Assembly: GCA_002938045.1 (NCBI GenBank) | Contig: PTLJ01000066.1 | Location: forward strand, 1-7,764 | DNA: 7,764 nucleotides | Source of the DNA: Alphaproteobacteria bacterium MarineAlpha3_Bin4 | GTDB taxonomy: Bacteria; Pseudomonadota; Alphaproteobacteria; Rhodospirillales; Casp-alpha2 | Direction of reading: 5' to 3' | Part shown: positions 1-5,997 of the stretch, one piece after another | How positions within the stretch are numbered: the first letter of the stretch is position 1 | How the letters are laid out: each line of letters starts with the position of its first letter | The notes under the pieces: model-generated | Seen by the model: the letters and a program-made list of their open reading frames with translations, nothing else | What the model was told of the DNA's origin: nothing | Databases searched by the model: none | Made by a program: the position numbers and the translations under genes

Positions 1-933
1 ATCGGCATCTGCGGCGGTGACCGTGAGTATTTCAACGAGCCGGCGGCAGCGGCGATGATTGCCAGTCTACCTGTGGCGTCGTTTCGGGTTCTGCCTGTGA
101 TCGAAGATAGCATGGACCAAATCCCGGACGCGGAACGGCGTTGGATGAAGGACGTGTCGCCGTCGTTTGGGGTCGTTCACGGCGATCCCATGAACCCGCG
201 TATTCCAGCCCTGGTCGAGGGGCTGTCGCTAGAGATTGAAAACCTGGCTTTGGAGTTACCGGGCTTTCTGGTCGGCGGCCTAACGTCGTCGCGCTCGGCT
301 CAGCACCAGCTTGCCGGCCACGTCACCTGCGGCGGGTTGTCGGGCGTCCTGTTCGCGCCCGAGATTGAGGTTGCGACCGGCTTGAGCCAGGGTTGTTCGC
401 CGGTCGGCGCGGCGCACATCATTTCCGACTGCTTTGACAACACAATCGCGGGCCTCGACGGCAACCCGGCTATTGACGTCTTCAAGGACGACGTCGGCGA
501 GCTCCTGGCACGCGATCTTAACCAGGTCACCGGCTACATCCATGCTGCCTTTCCGGTGCACGGCTCGGACACCGGCGATTACCTGGTCCGCAACCTGATC
601 GGTATGGACCATGAACGCGGCTGGCTCGCCATCGCCGGCCCCGTCGAGGCCGGCGAGCGGGTGATATTCGTGCGCCGCGACCCTAATGCGGCGAAACACG
701 ACCTGACACGTATGGCCGAAGACCTCAAGCGCCGCCTGCCGACACCGCCCCGCGGCGGGCTTTATTTTTCCTGCGTCGCGCGCGGCCCTAATATGTTCGG
801 CGAGGACTGCTGCGAAATGGCGCTGATCAACGACGTGCTCGGTGACTTCCCACTCGTCGGCTTCTTTGGCAATGGCGAAATCTCCAACAACCGGCTTTAC
901 GGTTACACCGGAGTGCTGGCGGTGTTTCTATGA
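1..933 (+). CDS. FIST domain protein, 5' end outside window
   Basis: The reading frame is open from base 1, so the start codon lies upstream; 310 codons are visible. The C-terminal block is typical of FIST_C: GGLYFSCVARG, then MFGEDCCE, then FPLVGFFGNGEI and LYGYTGVLAVF close to the stop. The part before it (LPGFLVGGLTSS and the following strand-rich region) fits the end of FIST_N. FIST domains (F-box and intracellular signal transduction proteins) are thought to be cytoplasmic ligand-sensing modules, possibly for small molecules such as amino acids. The visible length suggests that several tens of residues are missing compared with a usual stand-alone FIST protein of about 380 residues. No output domain (kinase, GGDEF, chemotaxis) follows the FIST part, so the protein probably works alone or with a separate partner. 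The ligand cannot be told from the sequence. Confidence 0.88.
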   Translation: MGICGGDREYFNEPAAAAMIASLPVASFRVLPVIEDSMDQIPDAERRWMKDVSPSFGVVHGDPMNPRIPALVEGLSLEIENLALELPGFLVGGLTSSRSAQHQLAGHVTCGGLSGVLFAPEIEVATGLSQGCSPVGAAHIISDCFDNTIAGLDGNPAIDVFKDDVGELLARDLNQVTGYIHAAFPVHGSDTGDYLVRNLIGMDHERGWLAIAGPVEAGERVIFVRRDPNAAKHDLTRMAEDLKRRLPTPPRGGLYFSCVARGPNMFGEDCCEMALINDVLGDFPLVGFFGNGEISNNRLYGYTGVLAVFL

Positions 934-952
934 CGCGCCCCGTAGCGGCGCG
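934..952 (+). terminator. weak hairpin after the FIST gene
   Basis: Directly after the stop codon, CGCGCC (934-939) and GGCGCG (947-952) can pair across a 7-base loop. No T-run follows, so this is at best a weak or factor-assisted terminator or an mRNA 3'-end stabiliser. Six-base GC-rich pairings are common by chance in this composition. Confidence 0.2.
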
Positions 953-1133
953 CGGCCGAGTTTACTGGAAACACGCTCAGTTCAGCCTATGCTAGAGTGA
1001 GGAACGGTCCCACGACCAAACAGCCACCGAGGCAACTAATGGCAGCCAAAGAGTTCGTCAAAAACTTGAGGCTTGTTGCTTTTTATGCGGGCGGGCTACC
1101 TAGTCTCCGATGCAACACACTCCCGGTCCAACC

Positions 1134-1139
1134 AGGGAA
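1134..1139 (+). promoter_or_regulatory. ribosome binding site setting the reductase start
   Basis: AGGGAA lies 8 bases upstream of the ATG at 1148. The frame is open further upstream, with an ATG at 1073, but only the 1148 start has a well-placed Shine-Dalgarno sequence and gives the family's usual N-terminus. Confidence 0.7.
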
Positions 1140-1147
1140 TATTCCTC

Positions 1148-2188
1148 ATGCGCATGAATCCCCTCGGATGCACTGGCATCTCGGTCAGCGAAATCTGCCT
1201 CGGCACCATGACCTTCGGCGAGCAGAATACGGAAGCGCAGGCCTTCCAGCAGTTAGACATGGCTTTCGGGCGCGGTGTCAACTTTATCGATACGGCCGAG
1301 ATGTATTCATTCCCGGCGCGCACCGAGACACAGGGCCGCACTGAAGAAATCATCGGCAACTGGATGTGGGCCCGCGGTAACCGCGATCGGGTCGTGCTGG
1401 CGACCAAAATAACCGGCCCAGGGCCGCGCTTCGAGCACATCCGCGGTGGTAATCTCAAGCTCGGCAGAGAGCAAATCACGGCAGCCATCGACCTTAGCCT
1501 GAAGCGACTGAAGACTCACTACATCGACCTCTACCAGACCCACTGGCCGGAGCGGCCGGCTAACTACTTCGGTAGGCTCGGCTACGAGCACGCGGAGGGT
1601 GCCCAGTGGACGCCGATTGCCGAGACCCTCGCCGCCATGGATGACGAAATTAAGGCCGGCCGCATCCGCGAATTCGGCGTTTCCAACGAGACCCCCTGGG
1701 GATTGATGGAGCACATGCGGATATCGGAGACCAACGGGCTGCCCCGCGCCGCCTCAATCCAGAATCCCTACAGCCTGTTGTGCCGCACATTTGAGATCGG
1801 CTTGTCTGAGATAGCGATCCGCGAGAATTGCGGGCTGCTGGCCTATTCGCCGTTGGGCTTCGGCGCGCTCACCGGTAAATACATGGACGGAAATCTGCCG
1901 GAGGCCTCGCGTTACAAGCTTTATCCCGAGTACGCGCGTTATTTTCAGCCGCGCGGCGTCACTGCTACCCTCAAGTACGTCGCATTGGCCCGCGAGCACG
2001 GCCTTGATCCGGCTCAAATGGCGCTCGCCTTCGCTAACTCACGGCGATTCTTGACGTCTAACATCATCGGCGCCACAACCACTGAACAGCTCACCGCCAA
2101 CCTCGCCTCGGTCGAGTTGACACTCACCGCTGAAGTGATCGCTGCGATCGAGAGGATCCACGCCGAGGACCCCAACCCGGCGCCCTAA
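1148..2188 (+). CDS. tas: Tas-type NADP(H)-dependent aldo-keto reductase
   Basis: This is a cytoplasmic (beta/alpha)8-barrel oxidoreductase of the aldo-keto reductase superfamily, reducing carbonyls with NADPH. From the ATG at 1148 the product has 346 residues, the length I recall for E. coli Tas, and it shares Tas-like stretches: LGTMTFGEQNTEA near the N-terminus, TQGRTEE, IGVSNET-like FGVSNET (177-182), SIQNPYSLLCRTFEIGLSE (203-221) and the ending NPAP. The catalytic tetrad is complete: D48 and Y53 in FIDTAEMY, K87 in LATKITG, H132 in LYQTHWP. A nucleotide-binding segment, SNIIGATTTEQL, lies near 304-315. The longer frame from 1073 would add 25 residues without family likeness and is rejected. 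The gap to thpR is 36 bases, so the two may be cotranscribed. In E. coli, Tas was named for complementing tyrosine auxotrophy; its natural substrate is uncertain and so is this one's. Confidence 0.93.
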   Translation: MRMNPLGCTGISVSEICLGTMTFGEQNTEAQAFQQLDMAFGRGVNFIDTAEMYSFPARTETQGRTEEIIGNWMWARGNRDRVVLATKITGPGPRFEHIRGGNLKLGREQITAAIDLSLKRLKTHYIDLYQTHWPERPANYFGRLGYEHAEGAQWTPIAETLAAMDDEIKAGRIREFGVSNETPWGLMEHMRISETNGLPRAASIQNPYSLLCRTFEIGLSEIAIRENCGLLAYSPLGFGALTGKYMDGNLPEASRYKLYPEYARYFQPRGVTATLKYVALAREHGLDPAQMALAFANSRRFLTSNIIGATTTEQLTANLASVELTLTAEVIAAIERIHAEDPNPAP

Positions 2189-2224
2189 GGCGGCATACTG
2201 GTAAGCTATGAGGAGGGAGCAGCT

Positions 2225-2758
2225 ATGCGCTTGTTCGTTGGAATTGCAATACCAGAAGACATCTGCGAGCGGCTTGCCGGCCTACGCTCCGGGCTCGCCG
2301 GCACGCGCTGGGTCGATGTCGAAGCCATGCACCTAACGCTCAGGTTTATCGGCACGGTCGACGAGCCGTCGGCCGCCGATCTCGACGACGAGTTAAGTCG
2401 GATCGAGGCCTCTGTTTTCGATCTGTCGTTTTCTGGCATTGGCTCGTTCGCCAGCGGCACCCGGCTGCGCCAGCTGTGGGTCGGAACCGAGAAGTCGTCG
2501 CCGCTCCACCACCTCCAGTCCAAGGTCGAATCGGCGGTCGTGCGCGCCGGTTTCGGAAGCGAGGGGCGCAAGTTTAAGCCGCATGTTACTTTGGCACGGT
2601 TTAAGTCCGCGCCACGCGGCGTTGGAGCTTACATGGAAGCCCACAATTCCTTCGCCGCCGGGCCGTTCGCAATCTCGACCTTTACTCTCTTTCGTTCGCA
2701 CCTCAACCGCGACGGTGCTCAATACGAGGCGCTTGCCGAGTATCCGCTTGGGGCTTGA
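2225..2758 (+). CDS. thpR: RNA 2',3'-cyclic phosphodiesterase (2H family)
   Basis: A 177-residue member of the 2H phosphoesterase (LigT/ThpR) family, close to the usual 175-190 residues. Both signature tetrapeptides are present: HLTL at 36-39 (followed by RFIG) and HVTL at 120-123 (KPHVTLARFK). Their histidines form the active site that opens 2',3'-cyclic phosphate RNA ends; some members also show RNA ligase activity in vitro. The N-terminus RLFVGIAIP and the segment LWVGTE at 84-89 are typical of the family. The start is fixed by a strong AGGAGGG (2211-2217) seven bases before the ATG. It lies 36 bases after the reductase stop and faces the minus-strand kinase gene. The physiological RNA substrate in bacteria is not known. 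Confidence 0.93.
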   Translation: MRLFVGIAIPEDICERLAGLRSGLAGTRWVDVEAMHLTLRFIGTVDEPSAADLDDELSRIEASVFDLSFSGIGSFASGTRLRQLWVGTEKSSPLHHLQSKVESAVVRAGFGSEGRKFKPHVTLARFKSAPRGVGAYMEAHNSFAAGPFAISTFTLFRSHLNRDGAQYEALAEYPLGA

Positions 2759-2910
2759 ACTCCAGACCTAATTTAAGATCCAGGCATGATATTCGTCGCA
2801 GGCCTCGGTGATACCAGCGGAGATCTCGCTGTCTGCACTGCGCAAAAGGAATTTGAAACCGGTGCGGATGCGATCGTTGAACTCCTTGAGGCCGGCGGTA
2901 GAGGCCTACT
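2759..2910. other. convergent intergenic region with ambiguous short open frames
   Basis: This gap lies between the ends of thpR (+) and the kinase gene (-). No T-tailed hairpin is seen. Two open stretches cross it. The plus strand has an ATG at 2786 giving 42 codons, with only a weak ribosome site. The minus strand is open for about 45 codons after a TAG near 2908, reading GLKEFNDRIRTGFKFLL early on and ending DEYHAWILN just before a TAA/TAG-rich spot near 2768; it has no ATG start. The minus reading has protein-like composition and could be a decayed gene tail, but I recognise no family. It is not part of the kinase, whose frame stops with TAG at 2911-2913 in a different frame. Confidence 0.3.
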
Positions 2911-3765
2911 CTAGCATCCAAATTGCATCAGCGTGCGGTCAACGGAATTGAGGTACCCGCCACCGAACAGGCGCACATGGACGAGCAGCGGATAAAGATT
3001 GTAGAGATCGCGGCGCTCCTCGAAGAACCCGGGCCTGAGAGGCCGGTGCTCTTTGTAGCGCGAAAAGAAAGCGTCGCTGAAAGTGCCGAAAAGTGTCGAA
3101 AAAGCGAGCTCGACTTCAGGGTCTGCGTAATAAATCGCGGGGTCAACAAAACCAATGATATCGCTGCCTGAGCTGAGAATATTGCCGGTCCACATGTCGC
3201 CGTGGATTAGCGATGCCCGCTTCGGACTGCCAATCCAATCTCCTAATCGCGCCGCCAGCGTGTCGATGCGGTGCATGACCCGGCCCGGCAGCCGCCCGGC
3301 GCGGACCGCTTCCGTGCCCATATAAAGCAACCTCTGGTCGCGGAAGAAGGTGACCCAGTCTCGAGACACGGGATTGGGCTGGTGAAGCCCGCCTATCACA
3401 GTGTCGCGTTCGAAGCCGAAATCGGCTTGTGTGACGCCGTGCAGCGCCGCGACAAGGTCCGCCGCCTGCTCCTGGGCCGATGGATTAAGACCGCCACCGC
3501 CAGGAAGGTAACTCATCAGCAAAAGCTCGGCCGAGGTGTGTAGGACGTCGGGCACCGGAAGCTCACTGTTTTCGGCTAAGTAGGAGAGCATGAATCCCTC
3601 TAGCTCGAGACCGCTCCCCACGTCGCCGACCTTGGCCACCACTGTCTCGCCCGACGCCAGCTCGACCCTATAGACATCGCCAATGCAACCGCCGCCCATG
3701 GTCGCTATTTTCAGCGCCGGTGAACCGACGATGTAGGCAATAGAATTCTTGACGTCTCGGCGCAC
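2911..3765 (-). CDS. fructosamine/ribulosamine kinase family protein
   Basis: A 284-residue protein of the fructosamine-3-kinase family (protein-kinase-like fold), of usual length. It shows the glycine-rich loop GGGCIGDVYRV (24-34) with a cysteine at 27, an ATP-contacting VAKVG lysine at 45, the catalytic HGDMWTGN (188-195, base D190) and the metal-binding D208 in FVDPAIYYADPEVELA. The family's C-terminal FGGGYL is at 267-272. Bacterial members phosphorylate ketosamines, often ribulosamines or erythrulosamines, on glycated proteins or small molecules; the phosphorylated adduct then falls off, restoring the amine. The start is GTG at 3763-3765, with AAGGAAG (3772-3778) six bases upstream; no better ATG exists near the conserved N-terminus. 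It is the second gene of an operon, 21 bases after the phosphatase stop. The substrate cannot be chosen from sequence alone. Confidence 0.92.
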   Translation of the reverse strand: MRRDVKNSIAYIVGSPALKIATMGGGCIGDVYRVELASGETVVAKVGDVGSGLELEGFMLSYLAENSELPVPDVLHTSAELLLMSYLPGGGGLNPSAQEQAADLVAALHGVTQADFGFERDTVIGGLHQPNPVSRDWVTFFRDQRLLYMGTEAVRAGRLPGRVMHRIDTLAARLGDWIGSPKRASLIHGDMWTGNILSSGSDIIGFVDPAIYYADPEVELAFSTLFGTFSDAFFSRYKEHRPLRPGFFEERRDLYNLYPLLVHVRLFGGGYLNSVDRTLMQFGC

Positions 3766-3786
3766 AGTACGCTTCCTTGAGACTTT

Positions 3787-4260
3787 CTAGAGTTGGGTCT
3801 TGCGGATGTCTTCCAACAGACCTTTTGACGCTGCTTCGATCATATCGAGGACCACGTCGAACCCGCCCGGGCCCCCGTAGTAGGGATCCGGCACCTCGCT
3901 TTCCGGCACGTCGGGCGCAAAATCGAGGAACATGTGGATGCGACGTTCATGCCCTTTGGGGCAGATAGATTTCAAGGACGCGAAGTTAGCGCGGTCCATG
4001 GCGATGACGTAATCGAAGCGCTCGAAGTCTTGCGGCTTGGTTTGGCGCCCGCGCTGCTTGCTTAGATCAATACCGCGCCGCCAGGCCGCGCCCTGGGCGC
4101 GCTTGTCGGGTGGCTGGCCGATGTGCCACGAGCCCATGCCGGCAGAATCAACGCGAATCCGGTCGGCCAGGCCCTCATTGGCGACCAGATGGCGAAACAC
4201 GCCTTCCGCCGTCGGCGAGCGGCAGATGTTTCCGAGGCATACGAACAGCACACTGACCAT
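3787..4260 (-). CDS. low-molecular-weight protein tyrosine phosphatase family
   Basis: From the ATG at 4258-4260 the product has 157 residues, the standard size for this cytoplasmic family. The P-loop C8-LGNIC-R14-S15 (CX5RS) stands at the N-terminus (VLFVCLGNICRSPTAEG) and the general-acid aspartate is D125 in DPYYGG (125-130). DSAGMGSWHIG (38-48) and the C13 next to the nucleophile are also typical; a second nearby cysteine can protect the nucleophile from oxidation in this family. AGGAG (4269-4273) lies eight bases upstream of the ATG, so the longer frame reaching back to 4506 is rejected; that extension lacks any family match and would run into the divergent gene. It is the first gene of an operon with the ketosamine kinase. 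Besides phosphotyrosine, members of this family can hydrolyse ketosamine 5-phosphates on proteins, which fits the neighbour. Confidence 0.94.
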   Translation of the reverse strand: MVSVLFVCLGNICRSPTAEGVFRHLVANEGLADRIRVDSAGMGSWHIGQPPDKRAQGAAWRRGIDLSKQRGRQTKPQDFERFDYVIAMDRANFASLKSICPKGHERRIHMFLDFAPDVPESEVPDPYYGGPGGFDVVLDMIEAASKGLLEDIRKTQL

Positions 4261-4279
4261 ACTGGAATCTCCTGTGGTC

Positions 4280-4329
4280 GGGTTTGGGCGGTTGGGATTA
4301 TCATGACTGGTCCCAACGCCCACAAGCCC
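4280..4329. promoter_or_regulatory. long bulged inverted repeat between divergent operons
   Basis: GTTGGGA (4291-4297) pairs with TCCCAAC (4311-4317) around a 13-base loop. The stem continues, after a single bulged G (4290), with GGGC (4286-4289) to GCCC (4318-4321), then TTT to A-AA, then GGG (4280-4282) to CCC (4327-4329), giving about 17 pairs with three small bulges. It sits upstream of the phosphatase ribosome site and upstream of the chosen sirtuin start. It could be a shared operator for both divergent operons or a 5'-leader hairpin of the sirtuin mRNA. An in-frame ATG at 4303 lies in the loop. Confidence 0.5.
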
Positions 4330-4341
4330 CTCGGACTCGCT

Positions 4342-5067
4342 ATGACAAAAGACGGCTACCCTCCCATCGTCATCCTTACCGGTGCTGGCATCTCCAAGGA
4401 ATCGGGGCTGTCGACCTTTCGCGACGCCGACGGTATATGGGCCACCGTCCGCGTCGAGGACGTTGCCACACCGGAAGCCTTCGCCCGTAGCCCGGAGAAG
4501 GTGCACGCCTTCTACAACGCGCGTCGCGGCAAGCTAGTCTCCCGCGAGATCAAACCCAATGTCGCGCATCAGGCGTTGGCACGGCTAGAAGCCGAGTGGC
4601 CCGGCGAAGTTCTGGTCGTGACCCAAAACATTGACGACCTGCACGAGCGTGCCGGCGCCAAGAGCCTGATACACATGCACGGCGAGCTTTTAAAGGTGCG
4701 CTGTGGTGCCTGCGCCAACGTCGTCGAATGGCGGTGCGATCTCGGTCTAGACAATGCCTGCCCAAACTGCGGGATAGTCGGCAAGCTGCGGCCGCACGTG
4801 GTCTGGTTCGGTGAGATGCCCTTCGAGATGGAACGCATTTATTCGCGCCTCGAGTGCTGCAGGCTGTTTATCTCGATTGGCACGTCCGGTAACGTCTACC
4901 CAGCCGCCAGCTTCGTCCAGCAGGTGCGCAGGAGGTCGGGCGCCCACACCGCCGAACTCAACATGGAGCCGTCGGAAGGCGCGACGCTTTTCGCCGAAGC
5001 GCAATACGGCCTGGCGACGGTATTGGTGCCGGCCTATGTGGAGAAGATCCTCAATGGTCGCTGGTAG
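4342..5067 (+). CDS. cobB: Sir2-family NAD-dependent protein deacylase (CobB type)
   Basis: A 241-residue class III sirtuin that removes acyl groups from lysine using NAD+. Motifs in order: GAGIS (14-18), TFRD (25-28), YNAR with Y58 and R61, TQNID (94-98), catalytic H113 in HMHGEL, a zinc site of C121/C124 and C140/C143, and SIGTS (178-182). The Y-x-x-R pair is the class III signature that favours acidic acyl groups (succinyl, malonyl), so the protein may be a desuccinylase as well as a deacetylase. Start choice is not certain: the ATG at 4342 gives the compact N-terminus typical of CobB but has no clear Shine-Dalgarno site, while the in-frame ATG at 4303 has a weak GGGA five bases upstream and adds 13 residues. 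The 3' end overlaps the glycosylase gene by 14 bases, implying translational coupling. It diverges from the phosphatase-kinase operon. Confidence 0.92.
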   Translation: MTKDGYPPIVILTGAGISKESGLSTFRDADGIWATVRVEDVATPEAFARSPEKVHAFYNARRGKLVSREIKPNVAHQALARLEAEWPGEVLVVTQNIDDLHERAGAKSLIHMHGELLKVRCGACANVVEWRCDLGLDNACPNCGIVGKLRPHVVWFGEMPFEMERIYSRLECCRLFISIGTSGNVYPAASFVQQVRRRSGAHTAELNMEPSEGATLFAEAQYGLATVLVPAYVEKILNGRW

Positions 5068-5650
5068 CGGCAGAGACCTGTCGGAGCTGCTGGCAGAAAT
5101 TGACGCATGCGATATCTGCGCCGCCGAACTGCCCCTGGGACCGCGCCCGGTGCTGCGGGCGAGCAGGACGGCTAGGCTAATGGTCATCGGCCAGGCCCCG
5201 GGCACCCGCGTGCACGAAACCGGCATCCCCTGGAACGACAAATCGGGCGAGCGTTTACGCTATTGGCTCGATATTGATAACGAAACGTTTTACGACGCGG
5301 CCCGCATCGCCATCGTGCCGATGGGATTCTGCTACCCAGGCCGTGATCAGCGCGGTGGCGATTTTCCGCCGCGTCCTGAATGCGCGCCTATGTGGCACGA
5401 CCGGCTTCTACATGAACTGCCCTATATCGAGCTAACACTACTGGTCGGAGGCCATGCCCAGAAGCGTTATCTCGGCGGCCGCGCGCGCAGCAACCTGACC
5501 GAGACGGTCCACGCTTGGCAAGATTATCTCCCCGACTTTATGCCAATCCCGCACCCAAGTTGGCGGACCACGGCGTGGGCTAGGAATAACCCCTGGTTCG
5601 CCACTGAGGTCTTGCCGGAGCTCCGACGGCGCGTGGCAGAATGTTTGTAA
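5054..5650 (+). CDS. uracil-DNA glycosylase superfamily protein with four-cysteine pattern
   Basis: The 198-residue product carries the superfamily motif A, GQAPG (46-50, in LMVIGQAPGTRVHETGIPW), and motif B as HPSWR (167-171), consistent with removal of uracil or a related base from DNA. Cysteines at 19 and 22 (CDIC), 93 (GFCYPG) and 110 (RPEC) match the order and rough spacing of the iron-sulfur ligands of family 4 and 5 glycosylases, so a [4Fe-4S] cluster is likely; this is inference. The second motif-A half shows no E or D of the GEAPG/GDAPG kind, so activity on uracil is not assured. The ATG at 5054 has GGAGAAG (5040-5046) seven bases upstream and overlaps the sirtuin end by 14 bases; the frame upstream is the shadow of the sirtuin gene. 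The last six codons form the left edge of the 210-bp tandem duplication. Confidence 0.88.
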   Translation: MVAGSGRDLSELLAEIDACDICAAELPLGPRPVLRASRTARLMVIGQAPGTRVHETGIPWNDKSGERLRYWLDIDNETFYDAARIAIVPMGFCYPGRDQRGGDFPPRPECAPMWHDRLLHELPYIELTLLVGGHAQKRYLGGRARSNLTETVHAWQDYLPDFMPIPHPSWRTTAWARNNPWFATEVLPELRRRVAECL

Positions 5651-5663
5651 GGCTATTGGTTCA

Positions 5664-5692
5664 TTGACTTGAAAATGGATCATCCGTAAATT
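5664..5692 (+). promoter_or_regulatory. sigma70-like promoter in repeat copy 1
   Basis: TTGACT (5664-5669) and TAAATT (5687-5692) are separated by 17 bases. The same -35 and spacer recur in copy 2. It would transcribe the broken ATPase stub and possibly read on into the intact gene. Confidence 0.5.
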
Positions 5693-5700
5693 TGACAGTA

Positions 5701-5718
5701 AGATCATTTAAATGAACT
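5701..5718. promoter_or_regulatory. palindrome, operator candidate (copy 1)
   Basis: AGATCATTTAAATGAACT is an 18-base inverted repeat with one mismatched pair and a perfect 12-base core, TCATTTAAATGA. It lies just downstream of the copy 1 promoter and has a related palindrome at the same place in copy 2. Confidence 0.4.
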
Positions 5719-5788
5719 AACTTCTCTTCGCCAAGGTCACAGGGGCGGGGCGGCCGGTTTCGGCTTCGCACAAGGGTTAGGCGCGGTC

Positions 5789-5875
5789 GTGTATATCATC
5801 TCTGAAACGACCTCTTCCATAGATTGCTGTTCGACAATCTGTTGTGGAATGATTGTAAGGTTATTGGTTCATTGA
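5789..5875 (+). pseudogene. frameshifted 5' stub of the AAA-type ATPase gene
   Basis: The bases from GTG at 5789 align with the first 19 or so codons of the intact ATPase gene at 5998 (GTG TAT ATC ATC TCT against ATG CAT ATT ATC TCT). A one-base loss after the fifth codon (GA-AACG against GACAACG) shifts the frame. The similarity ends at 5843, where the second repeat unit starts, and the shifted frame stops at TGA 5873-5875 after 28 residues. It keeps the place of the start codon but encodes no domain, so it is a decayed fragment. A short regulatory leader peptide is an alternative that nothing positively supports. Confidence 0.7.
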
Positions 5876-5901
5876 CTTGAAAATGGATCATCCATTAATT
5901 T
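5872..5901 (+). promoter_or_regulatory. sigma70-like promoter of the ATPase gene
   Basis: TTGACT (5872-5877) is followed after 18 bases by TAATTT (5896-5901), or after 17 by TTAATT. The start codon is about 95 bases further on, leaving a long leader. No strong Shine-Dalgarno sequence precedes the ATG at 5998. Confidence 0.5.
5882..5896. promoter_or_regulatory. palindrome between -35 and -10, operator candidate
   Basis: AATGGATCATCCATT is a perfect inverted repeat of 7-base arms around one central base, set between the -35 and -10 elements of the ATPase promoter. A repressor bound here would block RNA polymerase. Copy 1 keeps the core GGATCATCC but has lost the outer symmetry (5681-5690). Confidence 0.45.
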
Positions 5902-5909
5902 GGTAGTTA

Positions 5910-5927
5910 AGATCATTTAAATAATCT
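5910..5927. promoter_or_regulatory. palindrome downstream of the promoter (copy 2)
   Basis: AGATCATTTAAATAATCT is an 18-base inverted repeat with a single mismatched pair. Together with the 5882-5896 palindrome it forms a two-site arrangement overlapping and following the promoter. Its counterpart in copy 1 is at 5701-5718. Confidence 0.4.
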
Positions 5928-5997
5928 AAATGTTCTTCGTGAAGGTCACCGGGGCGGAGCGGCCGGTTTCGGCTTCGCGCTTGGGTTAAGCGCAACC

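Larger units (their letters stand above)
5633..5843 (+). repeat. tandem repeat copy 1 (glycosylase end, promoter, broken ATPase start)
   Basis: This 211-base unit is repeated immediately downstream with an offset of 208-211 bases and, by eye, roughly 80-85% identity with a few one- or two-base indels. It begins at GTGG inside the last codons of the glycosylase gene and includes its TAA. It runs through a promoter, two palindromes, a conserved block around 5750-5770 (CGGCCGGTTTCGGCTTCGC) and the first codons of an ATPase gene. The next unit begins at another GTGG (5844). Confidence 0.88.

Noticed and set aside
989..994. TATGCT as a -10 box for the reductase gene
   Set aside because: No -35 at a workable distance; the nearest TTTACT is 22 bases away.
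997..1344. 115-codon plus-strand frame overlapping the start of the reductase gene
   Set aside because: Its second half is a shifted reading of the reductase gene, no family is recognised, and its start has no clear ribosome site.
4261..4506. N-terminal extension of the phosphatase frame on the minus strand
   Set aside because: The extension reads through the divergent control region and the start of the sirtuin gene; the ATG at 4258-4260 has its own Shine-Dalgarno site and matches the family N-terminus.
4811..5053. Upstream extension of the glycosylase frame
   Set aside because: It is a shifted reading of the sirtuin gene; the conserved protein begins after the ATG at 5054.
5789..5875. Cysteine-rich 28-residue leader peptide (CC and ICC) as an attenuator
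   Set aside because: The cysteines arise from the one-base shift relative to the intact gene start, and no attenuator hairpins with a T-run follow.
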